64,000 nucleotides of DNA from Candidatus Sulfuricurvum sp. RIFRC-1 (GTDB lineage: Bacteria > Campylobacterota > Campylobacteria > Campylobacterales > Sulfurimonadaceae). The notes under the pieces are model-generated. The model was not told where the DNA came from, searched no databases, and saw only the letters and a list, made by a program, of their open reading frames with translations. The translations under genes and the position numbers were made by a program. The stretch covers positions 1,212,001 to 1,276,000 of the forward strand of contig NC_020505.1 in assembly GCF_000310245.1 (NCBI RefSeq), written 5' to 3'. Positions 16,437 to 26,868 of the stretch are shown piece after piece (the stretch's first letter is position 1; the number at the start of each line of letters is the position of its first letter).

Positions 16437-17291
16437 TTAGATTTTTTTCGCAAAGTCATCTTGCGTGATTTTGCCGCGTTTGCCTTGTGCAGATGCGATG
16501 ACCATCTCATACATATCACAGTACTCAGCTTGTTCCACTTCACGCAATACACCCGTAGGGAATTTGTTCATTTGCTCTTCTGCTGGAAGTGCTTCCCATT
16601 TTTTCAACGGAACAGTGATGCTGTCTATCCATGCAAGGTTTTCCATAGCACTCAACATTTTGTTTTTACGACCAAGGTTGATATGGCAGTTAGACATAAT
16701 GTCAAAGAATGAAAATCCTCTATGGGAGAACCCTTTTACCAAAACTTTTTCGAGTTTTTTCGGATCGAGCATTGTCTCACGCGCTACGAATGAAGCACCT
16801 GCACCGATAGCGAGTTTACACGCATCGAAGGTTGGGTCAATGTTACCGTTTTGCGCCGATACACACCACATACCCTGTGGAGTTGTCGGAGAGATTTGAG
16901 AGTTGGTCAAACCGTAGATGAAGTTATTGATAAGGATAAAATTCAAATCTATGTTACGACGACAACCATGGATCGTGTGGTTACCACCGATCGCAAGTCC
17001 GTCACCGTCTCCCGCTACAACGATAACGTGCGCATCAGGACGAGTCAATTTGATCCCCGTAGCGTATGCAATCGTACGACCGTGTGTGGTATGAACGGTA
17101 TTACAGTTGATGTATGAGCTAAAACGCCCGGAACATCCGATACCAGAAACGACACACACTTTGTCCATATCCCAGCCCATTTTATCGATAGCACGGATAA
17201 CCGATTTAAGGATTACACCATCACCACAACCCCAACACCAAAGTGTCGGCATTTTATCTACACGTAAATATTGATCGTAATTGAAAGCCAT
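16437..17291 (-). CDS. oorB: 2-oxoglutarate:ferredoxin oxidoreductase, beta subunit (TPP-binding)
   Basis: 284 residues. Cysteines for a 4Fe-4S cluster lie near the start (WCWGCGDG and GIGCSGR), and the thiamine-diphosphate motif begins GDGDGLAIGGNH and ends with the Asn-rich loop before NFIYGLTNSQ. This subunit carries the active site of the ketoacid oxidoreductase. Its ATG overlaps the last base of oorA, so expression is coupled. Confidence 0.95.
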   Translation of the reverse strand: MAFNYDQYLRVDKMPTLWCWGCGDGVILKSVIRAIDKMGWDMDKVCVVSGIGCSGRFSSYINCNTVHTTHGRTIAYATGIKLTRPDAHVIVVAGDGDGLAIGGNHTIHGCRRNIDLNFILINNFIYGLTNSQISPTTPQGMWCVSAQNGNIDPTFDACKLAIGAGASFVARETMLDPKKLEKVLVKGFSHRGFSFFDIMSNCHINLGRKNKMLSAMENLAWIDSITVPLKKWEALPAEEQMNKFPTGVLREVEQAEYCDMYEMVIASAQGKRGKITQDDFAKKI

Positions 17292-18439
17292 TAGAACATC
17301 TCCTTAACTTTTGCTACCATTTCAAGTGGTGCGATTGGACGGCCGTTTGCTTTGTGAAGCGTAGTGAAATCACTGCGTCCCATTACACGTTCGATCTCTT
17401 TGAGGTATTGACCCATGTTGAGCTCGGTTACAAAGATTTTGTCAAATTTTTGACCGATTTCTTTGAGTTTTTTCGCAGGGCTCGGCCAGATCATGATTGG
17501 GCGGAAAAGACCTGCTTTGATCCCATCAGCACGAAGTTTCATAACCGCTTCTTTAGCACCGCGAGAGATACTGCCATATGCGATCAAACACACTTCCGCA
17601 TCGTCCATCATAAACTCTTCGTAATCGGCTTCATTGTCCAACCCGACATCTGCCGCAACCGCATCGATTTTACCGACAAGGCGCTCGATGTTGAACTGAC
17701 ATTGTGCCGCATCTTCCGTAGGGAATCCGGTTGGACCGTGGTGAAGACCCGTGAAGTGGAAACGGTACCCTTCGAACATTGGATTCAATACCGCAGGGGT
17801 ATTCATAGGAACATCGTATGGGCGATAATCTTCCGGTTTGCCGTCAAATCGTTTACGGGTAACAATTTTAGCTTTTACCTCTTCGAGATCAGGGAGAACT
17901 GCTTTACCGTGCATGTGACCTACCGTCTCATCCAAAAGGACGAATACCGGAGACATATATTTTTCAGCCAAGTTGAATCCGCGTACGGTTTGAGTGTAAC
18001 ACTCTTCGAGTGAACCTGCACACAATGTGATCGATGCATAGTCACCGTGCGTCGGATACTGTGCTTGACCAATATCGGCTTGAGATACACGAGTCGGAAG
18101 ACCGGTTGATGGACCTCCACGCATAACGTTTACGATAACCAAAGGTACTTCAGCGATAAATGCAAGACCGATTTGCTCTGCTTTAAGCGAAATCCCCGGA
18201 CCTGAGGTTGCCGTCATCGATTTTGTACCCGCCATCGAAGCACCGAGCGCAACCGAGATACCGGCGATTTCATCTTCCATTTGGATAAATTTTCCGCCGA
18301 CAGTCGGTAGAAGATCAGACATCTCATGCATTACTTCCGACGATGGTGTAATCGGATATCCGCCGAAAAACATACAACCTGCATCAAAAGCACCAAGTGC
18401 TGATAATTCGTTACCTGTTGAAATTACTTCTCTTGCCAT
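17291..18439 (-). CDS. oorA: 2-oxoglutarate:ferredoxin oxidoreductase, alpha subunit
   Basis: 382 residues, starting MAREVISTGNELSALGAFDAG and containing GGYPITPSSEVMHEM, typical of the alpha subunit of KorA/OorA type. It works with OorB for substrate and CoA binding in the reductive TCA cycle. Its start overlaps the oorD stop and its end overlaps the oorB start, giving tight translational coupling. Confidence 0.95.
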   Translation of the reverse strand: MAREVISTGNELSALGAFDAGCMFFGGYPITPSSEVMHEMSDLLPTVGGKFIQMEDEIAGISVALGASMAGTKSMTATSGPGISLKAEQIGLAFIAEVPLVIVNVMRGGPSTGLPTRVSQADIGQAQYPTHGDYASITLCAGSLEECYTQTVRGFNLAEKYMSPVFVLLDETVGHMHGKAVLPDLEEVKAKIVTRKRFDGKPEDYRPYDVPMNTPAVLNPMFEGYRFHFTGLHHGPTGFPTEDAAQCQFNIERLVGKIDAVAADVGLDNEADYEEFMMDDAEVCLIAYGSISRGAKEAVMKLRADGIKAGLFRPIMIWPSPAKKLKEIGQKFDKIFVTELNMGQYLKEIERVMGRSDFTTLHKANGRPIAPLEMVAKVKEMF

Positions 18440-18768
18440 TACTTCACTCCTGCTTGGTCTAGTGACATATACTTATTAGCGATAATAGCCGCTTGACGTA
18501 CTTTTGCTTCATCAGTAAGTTTTGCAAATTTGTAATCTGCTTTATCTGCAACATAAATAGCAAAGTCAGGACATGTGAGTTCACACTCGTTACAGCCGAT
18601 GCAACTTTCAGGGTGATTGATCGAGATCATAGCGCCCAAGGTTGATGTCGGCTCATAACGCATACCGAGTACACCCGATGGGCATACCGATACACAAATA
18701 TCACATGCTTTACAGTTATCGGTATTTACCCATACAGGGACGTTACCGGGATTGATCGTTTTAAACAT
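18439..18768 (-). CDS. oorD: 2-oxoglutarate:ferredoxin oxidoreductase, delta (ferredoxin) subunit
   Basis: 109 residues with two 4Fe-4S motifs (CKACDICVSVCP and CIGCNECELTCP). It passes electrons between external ferredoxin and the catalytic subunits. First gene of oorDABC. It follows the heavy-metal-domain gene by 23 bases and has a GGAG ribosome-binding site. Confidence 0.92.
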   Translation of the reverse strand: MFKTINPGNVPVWVNTDNCKACDICVSVCPSGVLGMRYEPTSTLGAMISINHPESCIGCNECELTCPDFAIYVADKADYKFAKLTDEAKVRQAAIIANKYMSLDQAGVK

Positions 18769-18791
18769 CTGTTCTCCTCACAATTTTGAAA

Positions 18792-19091
18792 TTAATCTGA
18801 TTTTGTATCAGTTGAAAATTTACCTATAGCACACGAGACAAAACTCTTGAGCTTTAGTGTGGCATTATCGATAGCGCCCTCTTCCTCACTTGATAGAGGA
18901 TAGCCGAGACTTCTTAATATTGCCTTAACTTGTGCTAATTGCGCCTCGTCCGTAATATCGACTGTTACTTTGCGAGGCTCGCACGAGAGATCAACACAGA
19001 TCTCTTTAAACCCTGCTTCTTTGAGAGAAGTTGTAATTGTGTTGGCGCACCCGCCGCAACGAATATTGGCCACCTCAAAGACGGTATTCAT
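18792..19091 (-). CDS. Heavy-metal-associated (HMA) domain protein
   Basis: 99 residues. The first 70 form an HMA ferredoxin-like fold with the metal-binding CxxC (RCGGCANT, Cys12 and Cys15). The C-terminal 30 residues are not recognised and contain one more Cys. Such proteins carry Cu(I) or other soft metals. The gene is embedded in the reductive-TCA operon, with its start at the sucD stop and oorD following, so a role in metal supply or cluster protection for OOR is possible but not shown. Confidence 0.8.
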   Translation of the reverse strand: MNTVFEVANIRCGGCANTITTSLKEAGFKEICVDLSCEPRKVTVDITDEAQLAQVKAILRSLGYPLSSEEEGAIDNATLKLKSFVSCAIGKFSTDTKSD

Positions 19092-19963
19092 TATTTTCTC
19101 ATCACTTCAGCGAGTGCTTTACCGATATCCGCCGGAGAAACAACGACTTTAACGCCCGCTGCTTCAAGTGCCGCCATTTTCTCAGCCGCCGTACCGGCAC
19201 CGCCGGAGATAATCGCCCCAGCATGCCCCATACGTTTACCCGCAGGTGCTGTTTGACCCGCGATGAATGCAACGACTGGTTTGGTAATATGTTCTTTAAT
19301 ATACGCTGCCGCTTGGATCTCTAAATCTCCACCGATCTCACCGATCATAACGATTGCATGCGTTTCCGGATCTGCTTCAAACATCGGAAGGAGTTGTTTG
19401 TAGCTCAAACCGATAATCGGATCGCCGCCGATACCAACCGCAGTCGTGATACCAAATCCCTCTTTAACCACTTGGTTCGCTGACTCGTACGTCAATGTCC
19501 CTGATTTAGAGATAAGACCGACATTCCCTTTTTTGAAAATGAACCCCGGCATAATACCGATTTTACACTCTTCAGCGGTAATGATTCCCGGACAGTTCGG
19601 CCCGATGGTCATCATGTCTTTTTTAACCGCGTAGGCTTTTGCAAACATCATGTCTTTTACCGGAGCACCTTCGGTAATAATTACCGCAAGAGTGATTCCC
19701 GCATCAGCCGCTTCCATAACCGCATCCGAAACGAAAGCCGGCGGAACGAAGATCATAGAAACCGTAGCGCCCGTGTGAGCTACCGCTTCGGAAACCGTAT
19801 TAAAAACCGGTTGACCAAGGTGTTCTTGTCCACCCTTGCCCGGTGTAACACCGCCGACGATTTTAGTGCCGTATGCCATACATTGCTCTGCATGGAACGT
19901 CCCCTCTTTACCTGTGAAACCTTGTACGATTACTTTTGTATCTTTATTGACCAAAATAGACAT
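19091..19963 (-). CDS. sucD: Succinyl-CoA synthetase, alpha subunit
   Basis: 290 residues, standard length. CoA-binding N-terminus ([21 protein letters not shown]) and the phosphohistidine region [18 protein letters not shown] are intact. With SucC it interconverts succinate and succinyl-CoA with ATP or GTP, supplying the OOR complex in the reductive TCA cycle. Starts three bases after sucC. Confidence 0.96.
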   Translation of the reverse strand: MSILVNKDTKVIVQGFTGKEGTFHAEQCMAYGTKIVGGVTPGKGGQEHLGQPVFNTVSEAVAHTGATVSMIFVPPAFVSDAVMEAADAGITLAVIITEGAPVKDMMFAKAYAVKKDMMTIGPNCPGIITAEECKIGIMPGFIFKKGNVGLISKSGTLTYESANQVVKEGFGITTAVGIGGDPIIGLSYKQLLPMFEADPETHAIVMIGEIGGDLEIQAAAYIKEHITKPVVAFIAGQTAPAGKRMGHAGAIISGGAGTAAEKMAALEAAGVKVVVSPADIGKALAEVMRK

Positions 19964-19966
19964 AAA

Positions 19967-21136
19967 TTATTCTCCTTTCGCTGCTGCAACGGCTTTACGC
20001 GCACCGTCTGCGAGATCGGTTGCCGCTACGATATTAGCGATACCGGCATTATTTAAAATTTCAGCTGCTTCGATAGCGTTTGTTCCATCAAGTCGTACGA
20101 TAACCGGTACGTTTACGTTGGTGATTTTTGTTGCTTCGATAATACCGTTAGCAACGCGATCACAACGGACGATTCCGCCGAAAATATTAACAAAAATTGC
20201 TTTGACGTTCGGATCTTTGAGGATAATCTCAAACCCTTTAGCTACCGTTTCGGCACTCGCTGAACCGCCTACGTCGAGGAAATTGGCAGGTTTTCCCCCT
20301 TCGTAATTGATCGTATCCATCGTACCCATTGCAAGACCCGCACCGTTAACCATACAACCGACGTTGCCATCAAGTTTGATGTAGCTGAGTCCGTATTTAT
20401 CCGCTTCAATTTCTGTCGGTTCTTCTTCTGTGAAGTCACGCATTTCATTGACTTGTGATTGACGGTAGAGAGCATTGTTGTCAAAGCCCATTTTCGCGTC
20501 CAATGCCAAGAATTTACCATCACCCGTTTTAACCAACGGATTGATCTCGATCATCTCAGCATCGTGATCCATATAAACACGATAAAGCGCCGCTGCAAAT
20601 TTGATAAACGTGTTGATCTCTTCGACAGGAAGACCCAAGCCAAAAGCCAATTTGCGACCGTGGAAAGATTGGAAACCGGTCAATGGATCGATGGAAACTT
20701 TGATAATTTTTTCAGGGGTGTTGTGGGCAACATCTTCAATCGCCATACCGCCCTCAGTTGAAGCCATCATGATCGGCATTTCAAGAGCACGGTCAAGCAA
20801 GAGTCCAAGATAGTACTCTTTTTTGATATCGGCACCCTCTTCGATATACACTTTTTGAACAAGTTTACCCTCAGGTCCTGTTTGGTGTGTTATGAGCTGC
20901 ATCCCTAGGATTTGAGCCGCCATTTCGCGCACTTCAGACGTTGACTTGGCAAGCTTAACACCGCCCCCTAAACCGCGTCCTCCAGCATGGATTTGAGCTT
21001 TAACAACCCAGATGTTTCCGCCGAGTTCTTGAGCCGCTTTAACCGCCTCATCGGGTGTAAATGCAATGTGACCGCGCAAGGTCGGTACATTGTACTTTTT
21101 GAATAATTCTTTTGCTTGATATTCGTGAATATTCAT
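19967..21136 (-). CDS. sucC: Succinyl-CoA synthetase, beta subunit
   Basis: 389 residues. ATP-grasp N-terminus ([18 protein letters not shown]), [12 protein letters not shown] and the C-terminal [15 protein letters not shown] are all typical. Forms the nucleotide-binding half of succinyl-CoA synthetase with SucD. Lies 20 bases downstream of fumC in the same operon. Confidence 0.96.
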   Translation of the reverse strand: MNIHEYQAKELFKKYNVPTLRGHIAFTPDEAVKAAQELGGNIWVVKAQIHAGGRGLGGGVKLAKSTSEVREMAAQILGMQLITHQTGPEGKLVQKVYIEEGADIKKEYYLGLLLDRALEMPIMMASTEGGMAIEDVAHNTPEKIIKVSIDPLTGFQSFHGRKLAFGLGLPVEEINTFIKFAAALYRVYMDHDAEMIEINPLVKTGDGKFLALDAKMGFDNNALYRQSQVNEMRDFTEEEPTEIEADKYGLSYIKLDGNVGCMVNGAGLAMGTMDTINYEGGKPANFLDVGGSASAETVAKGFEIILKDPNVKAIFVNIFGGIVRCDRVANGIIEATKITNVNVPVIVRLDGTNAIEAAEILNNAGIANIVAATDLADGARKAVAAAKGE

Positions 21137-21156
21137 CCATTCCTCCTGTTGTAAGT

Positions 21157-22548
21157 TTACGCTATAGGTCTTGTCATCTCTTCAGGGATGACGTATTTAT
21201 CGAACTCTTCGGCACTGAGGAGACCGAGTTTTATCGCGGTTTCTTTCAGTGTAGAGTTCTCTTTGTGTGCTGTTTTAGCGATTTTCGCCGCATTTTCATA
21301 CCCAATGTACGGGTTCAATGCCGTAACAAGCATCAATGAGTTATTCAAGTACGCATCGATCTGATCACGTACCGGCTCGATTCCAACCGCACAATTGTCG
21401 TTGAACGAAACGATCGAATCAGCCAACAAACGTACTGACTGTAAAAAGTTGTACGCAATAACCGGTTTGAATACGTTAAGCTCAAAATTTCCCTGACTTG
21501 CCGCGAAACCGATACATGCATCGTTCCCCATGACTTGACACGCAACCATTGTTACTGCTTCACTTTGAGTCGGGTTTACTTTACCCGGCATGATGGATGA
21601 GCCCGGCTCGTTTTCAGGAATTGTGATCTCACCGATTCCGCAACGGGGTCCTGATGCCAACCAGCGTACATCGTTCGCGATTTTCATCATATCCGCAGCA
21701 AGCGCTTTAAGTGCGCCGTGTGCGAAAACCAAAGCATCATGGCTGGTCAACGCGTGAAATTTGTTCGGTGCAGTCACAAATTGATGACCGGTAAGATCAG
21801 ACAATTTTGCCGCAACGCGCTCACCTAATTCAGGATGTGCATTCAAACCCGTACCGACCGCTGTACCGCCGAGTGCGAGTTCACGAACCGATTCGAGAGA
21901 ATCTTTCGCCATTTTTTCACATTTGTTCAACATCTCTACCCAACCGCTGATCTCTTGACCGAGTGTTAACGGTGTTGCGTCTTGCAAGTGAGTACGGCCG
22001 ATTTTAACGATATCGCTGAACGCTTCTGCTTTGTGAGCCAATGTTTTGCGCAAATGATCAATTGCCGGAAGCAAACGCTCTTCTACTGCGACAACTGCTG
22101 CTACATGCAACGCTGTAGGATAGGTATCATTAGAACTTTGAGATTTATTAACGTCGTCATTCGGATGAACCAATTTTTGAGTTCGGAAATCACCGCCCAA
22201 AATCTCTGTTGCACGGCTGGCCAACACTTCATTGTTGTTCATATTTGATTGGGTACCTGAACCGGTTTGCCATACAACCAAAGGATAATGAGCATCGAGT
22301 TTTCCCAAGAGCATTTCATCGGCCGCTTGAGCGATAGCATCCGCTTTCTCTTTGGTAAGCATTCCAAGATCGCAGTTGACCAAAGCAACCGCTTTTTTCA
22401 AATACGAAAATGCGCGTGTAATTTCATACGGCATTTTCTCTTCTCCGATTTGGAAATTTTCTAATGAACGCTGTGTTTGCGCTCCCCAATACGTGTCATT
22501 CGGTACTCGAACTTCACCCATGGTGTCTTTTTCAACGCGATAACTCAT
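21157..22548 (-). CDS. fumC: Fumarate hydratase, class II
   Basis: 463 residues with the superfamily signature [15 protein letters not shown] and substrate-site blocks [13 protein letters not shown] and [10 protein letters not shown]. It interconverts malate and fumarate without an iron-sulfur cluster. The start overlaps the mdh stop by four bases. A class II enzyme is oxygen-stable, unlike the class I fumarases common in related strict anaerobes. Confidence 0.96.
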   Translation of the reverse strand: MSYRVEKDTMGEVRVPNDTYWGAQTQRSLENFQIGEEKMPYEITRAFSYLKKAVALVNCDLGMLTKEKADAIAQAADEMLLGKLDAHYPLVVWQTGSGTQSNMNNNEVLASRATEILGGDFRTQKLVHPNDDVNKSQSSNDTYPTALHVAAVVAVEERLLPAIDHLRKTLAHKAEAFSDIVKIGRTHLQDATPLTLGQEISGWVEMLNKCEKMAKDSLESVRELALGGTAVGTGLNAHPELGERVAAKLSDLTGHQFVTAPNKFHALTSHDALVFAHGALKALAADMMKIANDVRWLASGPRCGIGEITIPENEPGSSIMPGKVNPTQSEAVTMVACQVMGNDACIGFAASQGNFELNVFKPVIAYNFLQSVRLLADSIVSFNDNCAVGIEPVRDQIDAYLNNSLMLVTALNPYIGYENAAKIAKTAHKENSTLKETAIKLGLLSAEEFDKYVIPEEMTRPIA

Positions 22549-23507
22549 ACTTTGGCTCCTTCAAAAAATTTATTGGTATTGAGTGTGTCGATAAGCGATT
22601 GAACCGATGCACATGAACGGGCAAACATTGCTTTCTCAGATTCATTAAGTGTCACTTCGATGATTTTTTCAGCGCCGTTAGCTCCAAGCATAACCGGAAC
22701 ACCGCTGACAACATCGCTAAAACCATATTCACCTTCAAGGTAAACGGCACACGGGTGGATTTGTTTGGTATCTCTCAAAATAGCTTCTACCATGATGGCG
22801 GTAGATTTTGCCGGAGCATAATACGCTGATCCTGTTTGAAGAAGCGCTACGATCTCTGCTCCCCCTTTACGGGTACGCTGAACGATCTCATCAATCTCTT
22901 CTTGGCTGAGTACATCTGAGAGAGGAACACCTGCTACCGTCGAATAACGCGGCAAGGGAACCATATCATCGCCATGTCCACCCATAACCGATGCACGGAT
23001 TTGACCTCCGCCGTAACCCAATTTTTCTTGAATAAAGGCTGCCATACGTGAGCTATCGAGTACTCCCGCCATACCGATTACTCGACTGCGATCAAAACCG
23101 CTCTCTTTGAGGGCTACATAGGTCATTGCATCGAGAGGATTTGAAACAATGATGACAATTGCGTTAGGGGAGTATTTGGCAATCCCTTCCATAACTTCAC
23201 GGGTTACTTTAGCGTTAATCATCAACAAATCATCTCGGCTCATACCCGGAAGACGCGGGCTTCCTGCTGTTACAACGACCACATTACAGTCGGTCATATC
23301 TGCCATCGTTTCAGCGACACTTACAACCGTATGAGATCGTACTGCCGCAGCCGCTTGAGACATGTCCAGCGCTTTCCCGCGAGCGATTTCGATTTTATTA
23401 TCACGCAAAATAATTTCATGACATGAGCCGAGCATTGCAAGAGAGTAAGCGACCGTTGAACCTACGTTCCCCGCACCTACGATACCGACACGTTTTCCTT
23501 TAATCAT
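22545..23507 (-). CDS. mdh: Malate dehydrogenase
   Basis: 320 residues, LDH-like MDH: NAD-binding [28 protein letters not shown] and the catalytic His in [10 protein letters not shown]. It reduces oxaloacetate to malate. An upstream GTG at 23510 is possible, but ATG at 23507 is seven bases from AAGGAG and is preferred. First gene of the mdh-fumC-sucCD-HMA-oorDABC run. Confidence 0.95.
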   Translation of the reverse strand: MIKGKRVGIVGAGNVGSTVAYSLAMLGSCHEIILRDNKIEIARGKALDMSQAAAAVRSHTVVSVAETMADMTDCNVVVVTAGSPRLPGMSRDDLLMINAKVTREVMEGIAKYSPNAIVIIVSNPLDAMTYVALKESGFDRSRVIGMAGVLDSSRMAAFIQEKLGYGGGQIRASVMGGHGDDMVPLPRYSTVAGVPLSDVLSQEEIDEIVQRTRKGGAEIVALLQTGSAYYAPAKSTAIMVEAILRDTKQIHPCAVYLEGEYGFSDVVSGVPVMLGANGAEKIIEVTLNESEKAMFARSCASVQSLIDTLNTNKFFEGAKV

Positions 23508-23551
23508 CACTTTACTCCTTGTGTCATAAATTACTACATACTCTCTATCAT

Positions 23552-23557
23552 TTTATA
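23552..23557 (-). promoter_or_regulatory. Probable -10 box of the mdh operon
   Basis: TATAAA, preceded by TGATT on the minus strand, about 45 bases before the mdh start and after the icd terminator. No -35 match, as is usual for Campylobacterota sigma-70 promoters. Confidence 0.35.
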
Positions 23558-23613
23558 ATCAGAGAAGTAAAAGACGATTGAATCGCCTTTTATCTATAGA
23601 GAACCTCTACAGA

Positions 23614-23641
23614 TAAAAAACGATTCCGGCGAACCGGAATC
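23614..23641 (-). terminator. Rho-independent terminator of icd
   Basis: On the minus strand GATTCCGG-TTCG-CCGGAATC, an 8-bp stem with a UUCG tetraloop, then GTTTTTTATC. It lies seven bases after the icd stop and separates icd from the mdh operon. Confidence 0.9.
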
Positions 23642-23647
23642 TAAAAT

Positions 23648-25843
23648 TTAGATTGCGCTGATAATAGCATTCAATGTTGCACTTGGGCGCATTGCTGCTG
23701 TTACTTTCGCGATATCAGGATGATAATAACCGCCGATCTCTTGACCTTTTCCTTCTACTGCAAGAAGCTCTTCCATGATTTTCGCTTCATTATCAACTAA
23801 AGTTTTTGCAATTGGAGCAAAACGAGATGCTAACTCTGCATCCGTTGTTTGCTCAGCCAATGCTTTTGCCCAGTATTGAGCCAAGAAGAAGTGGCTTGCT
23901 TTATTATCCGGCTCACCCGCTTTGCGTGAAGGCTCTTTGTTGTTATCCAAATACGCCGCGTTTGCCTCATCCAATGCCGCTGTAAGAGCAGACAATTTGT
24001 TATCTTTTTTCGTTTTGTTAATGTGACGAAGTGACTCTGCAAGAGCCAAGAACTCACCCAAAGAATCCCAACGAAGGTGACCCTCGTTTACGAATTGCTC
24101 AACGTGTTTCGGAGCCGATCCGCCCGCACCTGTTTCAAACAATCCTCCACCTGCAAGGAGAGGAACGATTGAGAGCATTTTAGCCGATGTTCCAAGTTCT
24201 AAAATCGGAAACAAGTCAGTCAAGTAGTCACGGAGAACGTTACCTGTTGCTGAAATGGTGTTTTGTCCTGCACGTACACGTTTCAATGAAAACGCCATAG
24301 CAATTTCAGGTGCCATAATATGGTACTCGATTCCTCCTTTATTGAACTCAGGAAGATACGCGTTTACTTTTTTGATAATTTCAGCATCGTGCGCACGGTT
24401 TTCATCCAACCAAAACACAACCGGAACGTTTTCGATCTCTGCACGCTCTACTGCAAGACGAACCCAGTCTTTGATCGGGATATCTTTAGCACGAGACATA
24501 CGCCAGATATCGCCTTTCTCAACGTTGAAGCTCATCAATACGCCGCTATCATCAGAAACAGTGACGACACCCTCTTCTGCGATTTCAAATGTCGTTGGGT
24601 GTGAGCCGTACTCTTCCGCTTTTTGAGCCATCAAACCGACGTTAGAGACAGAACCCATAGTAGTAACGTCAAATTGTCCGTTTTTCTTGCAATCTTCAAT
24701 ACACTCTGAGTACATTGTTGCGTAACAACGATCTGGGATCGTAACGATACATTGTTGTACTTTTCCTGATGGATCCCACATTTTACCGCCGTCACGTACC
24801 ACAACCGGCAATGATGCATCGATAATCACGTCATTTGAAGCGTGAAGATTTGTGATCCCTTTGTCGGAGTCAACCATCGCCATTGCAGGCTGAGTCGGGT
24901 AAACCGCCATAATAGCCGCTTCGATTTCCGCTTTTTTATCAGCAGGAAGTTTTGCCAATTTTTTGTACAAATCACCAAGGCCAAGATTCGGATTAACTCC
25001 GATCTCTTTGAACTCTGCCGCATATTTTTCAAATACATCTTTAAAGAATACCGATACCGCATGACCGAACATGATCGGATCACTTACTTTCATCATCGTT
25101 GCTTTAAGGTGGATCGACCAAAGGATGTTTTTCTCTTTTGCTTCAGAAATCGCATCAGCGTAAAACGCACGCAATGCTTTAGTGCTCAAGAATGTACCAT
25201 CAAGGACTTCACTATCAACCGCATTGATCTCTTTGAGAACGTTACCGTTAAGTGAAATCGTCACTTTACCGTCACCTTTTTTGGTGATTGATTGCTCATT
25301 CGCATAGAAATCACCGCTGTTCATGTGGGCAACGCGAGTTTTTGACCCCTCGTCCCAAGCACGTAGTTTGTGAGGATTTTTCTTCGCAAAGTTTTTAACC
25401 GCAACCGCAGCACGGCGGTCTGAGTTACCTTCACGTAGAACCGGATTAACCGCTGAACCGAGACACGTTGCGTAACGTGCAAAAATCTCTTTTTCTTCGT
25501 CTGTTTTTGGTTCTTCAGGATACAAAGGAAGATCGTATCCTTGAGACTGAAGTTCTTCGATACATGCTTTCAATTGAGGAATTGAAGCTGAAATGTTAGG
25601 GAGCTTGATGATGTTACCATCTGGTTGTGTAGCGATAACGCCCAACTGTGCAAGATTGTCGGGGATACGCTGAGCGTCACTCATACGTTCTGGAAATGTT
25701 GCGATAACACGACCTGCAAGTGAAATATCACTTGTTACAACTTCAACGCCTGCGGCTTGTGTGAATGCATTTACGATTGGAAGTAGCGAATAGGTCGCTA
25801 GTGCCGGTGCTTCATCAATTACTGACCAAATGATTTTTGCCAT
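23648..25843 (-). CDS. icd: Isocitrate dehydrogenase, monomeric NADP type
   Basis: 731 residues, the size of the monomeric IDH family (dimeric enzymes are near 420), with typical segments such as [40 protein letters not shown] and [20 protein letters not shown]. It interconverts isocitrate and 2-oxoglutarate plus CO2, so it can carboxylate 2-oxoglutarate made by OOR. A ribosome-binding site (AGGAG) and its own terminator indicate a separate transcription unit next to the mdh operon. Confidence 0.95.
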   Translation of the reverse strand: MAKIIWSVIDEAPALATYSLLPIVNAFTQAAGVEVVTSDISLAGRVIATFPERMSDAQRIPDNLAQLGVIATQPDGNIIKLPNISASIPQLKACIEELQSQGYDLPLYPEEPKTDEEKEIFARYATCLGSAVNPVLREGNSDRRAAVAVKNFAKKNPHKLRAWDEGSKTRVAHMNSGDFYANEQSITKKGDGKVTISLNGNVLKEINAVDSEVLDGTFLSTKALRAFYADAISEAKEKNILWSIHLKATMMKVSDPIMFGHAVSVFFKDVFEKYAAEFKEIGVNPNLGLGDLYKKLAKLPADKKAEIEAAIMAVYPTQPAMAMVDSDKGITNLHASNDVIIDASLPVVVRDGGKMWDPSGKVQQCIVTIPDRCYATMYSECIEDCKKNGQFDVTTMGSVSNVGLMAQKAEEYGSHPTTFEIAEEGVVTVSDDSGVLMSFNVEKGDIWRMSRAKDIPIKDWVRLAVERAEIENVPVVFWLDENRAHDAEIIKKVNAYLPEFNKGGIEYHIMAPEIAMAFSLKRVRAGQNTISATGNVLRDYLTDLFPILELGTSAKMLSIVPLLAGGGLFETGAGGSAPKHVEQFVNEGHLRWDSLGEFLALAESLRHINKTKKDNKLSALTAALDEANAAYLDNNKEPSRKAGEPDNKASHFFLAQYWAKALAEQTTDAELASRFAPIAKTLVDNEAKIMEELLAVEGKGQEIGGYYHPDIAKVTAAMRPSATLNAIISAI

Positions 25844-25874
25844 CAGGTTCTCCTGTTATTTTTTTTATGAAAGC

Positions 25875-25880
25875 ATCATA
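25875..25880 (-). promoter_or_regulatory. Probable -10 box of icd
   Basis: TATGAT on the minus strand about 32 bases before the icd ATG, inside the only gap (25844-25944) between icd and mltG. The rest of that gap shows no gene or clear hairpin. Confidence 0.4.
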
Positions 25881-25944
25881 ACACTTACGTCCGACATTTT
25901 TTCACTTTGCCCATACTACAAGCGCAAAAAGTTAGAAATATGTT

Positions 25945-26868
25945 TCATTTTGTAGCATTTACTATGTTTTGATGGTGTGTAGAAAAGTAACTACTGTACA
26001 CATGTTCACCATTTTTGCCTCGGACAAAATAGAGGTAATCCGTGTGTTTAGGATAGAGTGCAGCATGGATGGCATCTTTGGAAACATTACAGACGGGAAA
26101 GGCAGGCAAACCTTTGTTTTTATACGTATTATAGGGAGTTTTGTCCGTGCGTATTCGACGCGCCGTCACTTTTTGATGAGAATATTCACCGTAGTTAAGG
26201 GTTCCATCCATTTGAAGACGCATCCCTTTTTCTATCCGATTATCGATCACGGAGCTAACAAACGGCATATCGGACAATGATGCAGCCTCTTTTTGAATAA
26301 CCGATGCTTTTGTTACAATTTGTAACCATTTTTCTTTATTATACGGCTTCTTATACTCATCTGCCCAGATTCTCATCTTTTGTTCCGACTCATTTAAAAG
26401 ATGTATGATCAGTTTTTCTTCACTGATCGCATTCGGAATACTGTAGGTATCCGGTACAAAACTCCCCTCTTTATAAGGGGCATGCTTTTCATACGCACGT
26501 TGAAGAAGATTCATATCGAGTGAAAGTTCATCACTAAGTTGACGTAAAAATATGACCGTAGTCTCTCCGGGGATCAAGGTAATAGCACGAGTAGCCGCTT
26601 TTGCCGTTGTCAATTTATAAAGATACTCGATACGGCTTGTTTTCTCCTCTTTTAGATCAATCCACCCTTGCTGAGGCTGACCGAGCAAACGGAGAATAAA
26701 GGCATCAATCTTATAGAGATTTACCCCTTCATCTTGGAGGTGTGCTATACTTTTAAATACGGAACCTTGCGGGATATAGACGATTTTTGGTGATGTGACG
26801 GTAGAGAACAGGTAGGTCATGAAAGAGACAATTATCACCAATATTATTCCCAAAACCCATAGGTACAT
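25945..26868 (-). CDS. mltG: Endolytic transglycosylase MltG (YceG family)
   Basis: From ATG 26868 (MYLWVLGIILVIIV) the protein is 307 residues: one N-terminal membrane anchor and a periplasmic YceG domain with the catalytic-Glu region (KASVIQKEAAS), RLQMDGTLNYG and the C-terminal HVYSSYFSTHH. MltG cuts nascent glycan strands and limits their length. The frame stays open up to 27051, but that extension would overlap the divergent AsmA-like gene by over 230 bases. A GTG at 26910 adding a Lys-rich tail is possible. Even the short form overlaps the neighbour's 5' end by 50 bases. Confidence 0.85.
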   Translation of the reverse strand: MYLWVLGIILVIIVSFMTYLFSTVTSPKIVYIPQGSVFKSIAHLQDEGVNLYKIDAFILRLLGQPQQGWIDLKEEKTSRIEYLYKLTTAKAATRAITLIPGETTVIFLRQLSDELSLDMNLLQRAYEKHAPYKEGSFVPDTYSIPNAISEEKLIIHLLNESEQKMRIWADEYKKPYNKEKWLQIVTKASVIQKEAASLSDMPFVSSVIDNRIEKGMRLQMDGTLNYGEYSHQKVTARRIRTDKTPYNTYKNKGLPAFPVCNVSKDAIHAALYPKHTDYLYFVRGKNGEHVYSSYFSTHHQNIVNATK

